DNA of 64,000 nucleotides, from positions 188,053,851 to 188,117,850 of the forward strand of contig NC_133156.1 of the NCBI RefSeq assembly GCF_040802235.1. The letters are read 5' to 3'. The DNA is from Manis javanica. Its lineage: Eukaryota; Chordata; Mammalia; Pholidota; Manidae. Shown one piece after another: positions 60,540-64,000 of this stretch (position 1 is its first letter; every line of letters begins with the position of its first letter). Under the pieces are notes generated by a model that saw only the letters and a list, made by a program, of their open reading frames with translations, was not told where the DNA came from and made no database searches. The position numbers were made by a program, and so were the translations under genes.

Positions 60540-60945
60540 TTCCTTTCTCCTTCCTCTCACTTGGACTGAGTGTACTTCCTCACCCTTTTGACTTTGTGCT
60601 TGACCATGGGACCAACTGGGCCAGTGGAATAAGTTGATGTGAAGCAAGCAAAGACATCAAAATATTTTTGCAGAGTCGTGCAGGGACTCCTGCCTGCACG
60701 TGACTCAGCATGCTTCAAGTAGATGTTGCCTCTTCTGCCTGGCATCAGAACAAAGAGGAGTGTGCCTGAACCTACCTGGTAGCCCTGAGCAAGCCCAGCT
60801 TCCCTACCTCCTAAAGAAGAGTACCCCAGGCAACTCACAAACCCATGAGTGAGAATAATAAGCACTGTTGTTAAATCCACTGAGTCTGGGCATCGTAAGT
60901 GCTGTATTTCTGTGGCAATAGCTGAATAATACAAATTCTCTCTTC
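60540..60945 (+). mobile_element. MLT1-like LTR
   Basis: 3' end pattern AATAAGCACTGTTGTTAAATCCACTGAGTCTGG and TGTGGCAATAGCTGAATAATAC. The 5' part is more diverged. A 7-bp inverted repeat GTGCAGG/CCTGCAC lies at about 60678-60700. Confidence 0.55.
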
Positions 60946-61600
60946 AACAACTGTTCCAGTTACCTGTTTTTACATAACAAACCACCCCAGAGTGTAGTGG
61001 CATAAAATAATATCCATCTTCTTATGCTAATGATTTGGTAGGCCAGAATTCAGACAGGACACAGCAGGGAGTCTCGCCTCTACTCCATGATGACTGGAGC
61101 CTCAGTTGGGGTGGCCTACTGGCTGGAGATGGCTGGGAAGATCTACCTGGGCCATATGCCCAAGGCCAAGGTTTTGGCTGTCCTCTGGGAACCTTGGTTC
61201 TTTCCCACATTGCAGCTAATGAGGCTAGAATGTCCTCAATGACTCTTGCATTCACACCAGTGGTGCCTGGGCTAGTGCAGCTAGAATAGGTGGGGCTAGC
61301 TGGGTATCTCTCTATCTGTGTGGCTAGCTGGGCATTCTCACAGCATGGCAGTCTCAGTGTAGTCAAATTTCTTATATAACAGTTGACTTCCCTCAGAGTG
61401 AGTGTTCTAAGAAATCTAGGTAGAAGCTGCAAGACTTCTGAGTGAGCCTCAGAAGTTCTAGTACATCGCTCCCTTCACATTCTGTTGGCCAAGCAAGTAA
61501 GTCACTAAGGCCAACCCTAATTCATGAGGATGGAGAACTAGACTCTACCTCTAAAGGGCAGAAGAGCAAAGGAAAGCAGTTAGACATTTCCTTTGGCATC
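60946..61600 (+). repeat. Ancient interspersed repeat (LTR or MER class)
   Basis: TTACATAACAAACCACCCCAGAG, TGGCATAAAATAATATCC, CATGGCAGTCTCAGTG, GAAGCTGCAAGACTTCTGAG, CACTAAGGCCAACCCTAATTCATGAGG in the order of a common mammalian repeat that I recognise by pattern but cannot name. Confidence 0.55.
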
Positions 61601-63069
61601 ATTTAGTCATGTTCTTAAACCCGTGACTGTGTCATCCATCATGAAGAAGAATCCGTTTTCCTGATTAAAGCAATGGTATGGAGTTTTTACTTATGAAGGG
61701 ATGACAATCATGGTTTCCCTACCCTGTCAAAGCAACTCTCACTCCCAATATACTTATGTATTGTGAATAGTTTGTATTGTACACACATGCTGGCTTTTGC
61801 CAGTAAAGAGGCTATCTCAGTTCTAACTTTACATTGATGATAGTTCAATATTTTCCATATTCTTTCACTAGAATTGCTAGTGCATCATTGGAATTACATG
61901 GCAGGAATTATTTTCTGCCATAAATGAACTGAAAAGGGAAAATTGTATCTTTCATCACAAGCAAATTTGGATTCTAGAGTACTTCTTTACCTTACCAAGA
62001 CATACCAGACAGTTTAACTAACAATTATATTAAAAAGGTTAAACTATAGTTTAACTCTTTCCATGTCAGCAAAACACAGCTTTGTAGAAAATGCAATGTG
62101 ATTTTTGAAAAAGAATATTTGCCTTTGAAATAGATCAGATGATTTAGCACAAATCCAAAATAAGTTTTTCTTTCATGGTGAACAACTTAGTATTCAGTGG
62201 CATACTGGAATCAAAGCACTAGTGATGGTGTAATTTGCAATTCCTCCTCTAGACTCCTGTCAGTATCATTTCTACCCACCAAAAAGAAAAAAGGGGCCAT
62301 AAAGATGCCCCTCAAACCAAAAGGTCAGTCACAGACTCAGATAAGCAATGTGAGTCATAGTAAAAGGGAATTTGGTCAGAGTGGGAGTAACAGGCAAGAT
62401 GAAACAGAAATAAGGTGTCTGTATGTTTTTAGAGAACAGCTAAAGCTATGTTAACAGACTGGTGAAATAGAGGAATCGAAAGAGTTCAAAGATAGGAATG
62501 TAAATTAGGTTGATGTCTGTGTTTTGTGGGCAAGGGTTCTACGGGTAAGAAGTTAATTCAGCAACACAAATCAGATGATTACTGAGTTGTTTACTAAGAT
62601 AAATCACTGTGCAAGGCCAATAGATTGAAATACAAAAAAAGGGGAGCAGGAAATACTTGGAGAGCAGATTAAAATGCATATTCTTGAGTCTAGAGGATGG
62701 CCTAAAAGCTGCATTTCAACAAGCCAATCTTCCTATCTTCTGCACCTGCCTATGCCCCTATGACCCAACCTGTTGACCCAATCAGAAAGTATTTACAAAG
62801 ACAGTGAATTAATGAGTTTAGAATTAAAGAGAAGTCCAAGATAAGGTCTAGAGGTAGACTTTCAAGGCCTGTCAATCAAGTCCTTTTTTTACTGAGTATT
62901 TTTAAGATGAGAAAAGGTGGCATTAGAGGGAGAGGGATTGGGTAGAGAAGAAATGCATGTCAATTAGAATGAGTTACAGTTCTCCCAAGAATTTATTATG
63001 CTTGGCGTTAGAATTCACTGAAGTCTGAGAAATAGCCATGGACCCCTGAAAAGACAATTAACCTTACAA
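61601..63069. other. Upstream flank, no feature seen
   Basis: AT-rich unique-looking DNA. No gene or repeat recognised. Confidence 0.45.
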
Positions 63070-63185
63070 GTGGTCTCAAAACTTGAGTCCCATCAGAGTC
63101 ATCTAGAAAGAGTTTGAAATGATAGATTTCAGGCTCCAACCCTGGAAATGTTTCTGTAGCTCTAGGATAGGACCCAGTCATTTAT
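63070..63185 (+). repeat. MER5-like fragment
   Basis: AGTGGTCTCAAAACTTGAG, CCCATCAGAGTCATCTAGAAAGAG and TTTCAGGCTCCAACCCTGG resemble the left half of MER5A. Confidence 0.5.
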
Positions 63186-63279
63186 ATATTTTTTATTCTT
63201 CCAGTTTATAGATTAATGTGATGTAACAACCAAATGCAATGGAATCTGGATTAAAAGAAAACTAAAGCACAATTCTGAG

Positions 63280-63615
63280 ACCAATAGGGAAATTTCATGT
63301 GGACTGTGTATTGAACTTCATGATGAGTTTCTTTGGTGTGGCAATAGTGTTCTGGATAACAGGACAGTGGCCTTATTCTTAGGAGAGGATGGAGAAGTAT
63401 TTGGGGGCAAAGGGTCACTTTCTGCACACCACTCGTGGATGACTTGGCAAAGAGGAAATGTGTGTAAATATAAAGAGGGCAATGCAGTGGGTGAGGCAAA
63501 AGTTAATAGCTAATAAAACCAGGTGAGGAGTATATGGGTGTTCACTGTTTTGTTCTTGAGACTTTACCATGGCTAAAATTTTTTCAGAATTACAAAACAT
63601 TATTTTCGTTCACAA
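63280..63615 (+). mobile_element. Old L1 3' end
   Basis: GTGGACTGTGTATTGAACTTC, CCTTATTCTTAGGAGAGGATGG, AGAAGTATTTGGGGGCAAAGGGTC and the end GTATATGGGTGTTCACTGTTTTG. Same tail type as 480-1350. Confidence 0.6.
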
Positions 63616-64000
63616 GAGAGAATATAGGATGGAGTTGGAGGAAGCTCCATCCTTGAATTTGTTGCACAACACATTGAGCAACTTTGTAGAAAGGCATGGA
63701 TTACAGAAGCTTGGAGCAGTGAGAAGTTATTATGGGCTAAAACTGTGGTTCCCCACTCATTTTCCACTCTGACACACATGGCTAATGATGCTTATACCCA
63801 GTGCCCACAGCCATGGGTAGACCTATGCTTAGATGTAATTCCTGGCTGCCAACCTATAATACAACAGATTTTCCTCCTACTTAAGAATGTTGTCCTGCAA
63901 GTGATATTATCAGATCAATAAGTTTGAATTCATTCAAATTTGATTTTAAAATAATGTCCAAGTTTCTCTACTTTTGTGAGGAAGGAATTTGAAAAATTTT

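Noticed and set aside
61022..61432. 136-codon minus open frame
   Set aside because: Lies inside an ancient interspersed repeat (60946-61600).

Overview
The window is placental-mammal genomic DNA and holds one protein-coding gene that I can support: SLC1A4 (ASCT1, the sodium-dependent neutral amino acid exchanger). It lies on the minus strand in eight coding exons between 57086 (start codon) and 33315 (stop codon). I assembled the exons by hand. All seven introns have GT-AG ends, the reading frame is intact, and the product is 532 residues, the length I recall for human ASCT1. The promoter sits in a CpG island at about 56560-58150. It has a GC box, a CCAAT box and an ATF4/CEBP-type (CARE) match.

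Repeats point to a laurasiatherian. The L1 3' ends are of the type seen in carnivores, horses and pangolins. I saw no carnivore tRNA-Lys SINE, equine SINE, ruminant SINE or primate Alu in 64 kb. Two short L1 3' ends and one bipartite retroposon look like elements I associate with pangolins (Pholidota). That is recollection, so the species call is tentative.

Layout. 1-28900: intergenic DNA with no gene, carrying ancient L1 tails, MLT1/MST/MLT2-type LTRs, MIR and L2 fragments, probable ERV1-type solo LTRs, and one long degenerate L1 (15130-21252) interrupted by LTR-like sequence. A stretch rich in homeodomain-type cores at 22420-23060 may be a conserved element. 28900-33314: DNA downstream of SLC1A4, with a 96-bp processed retrosequence inside a 17-bp target-site duplication, then the 3' UTR with a proximal AATAAA. 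33315-57086: SLC1A4; intron 1 (10.9 kb) holds two adjacent insertions with target-site duplications, an L1 with an apparent 3' transduction and the bipartite retroposon. 57087-64000: promoter and upstream flank with L2, MLT1 and other old repeats.

I found no RNA gene, CRISPR array or second coding gene. The items most worth a second look are the bipartite retroposon, the L1 3' transduction, the CARE-like promoter site, the symmetric 63-bp exon that carries both glycosylation sites, and the small retrosequence near 29 kb. None amounts to a new biological system.
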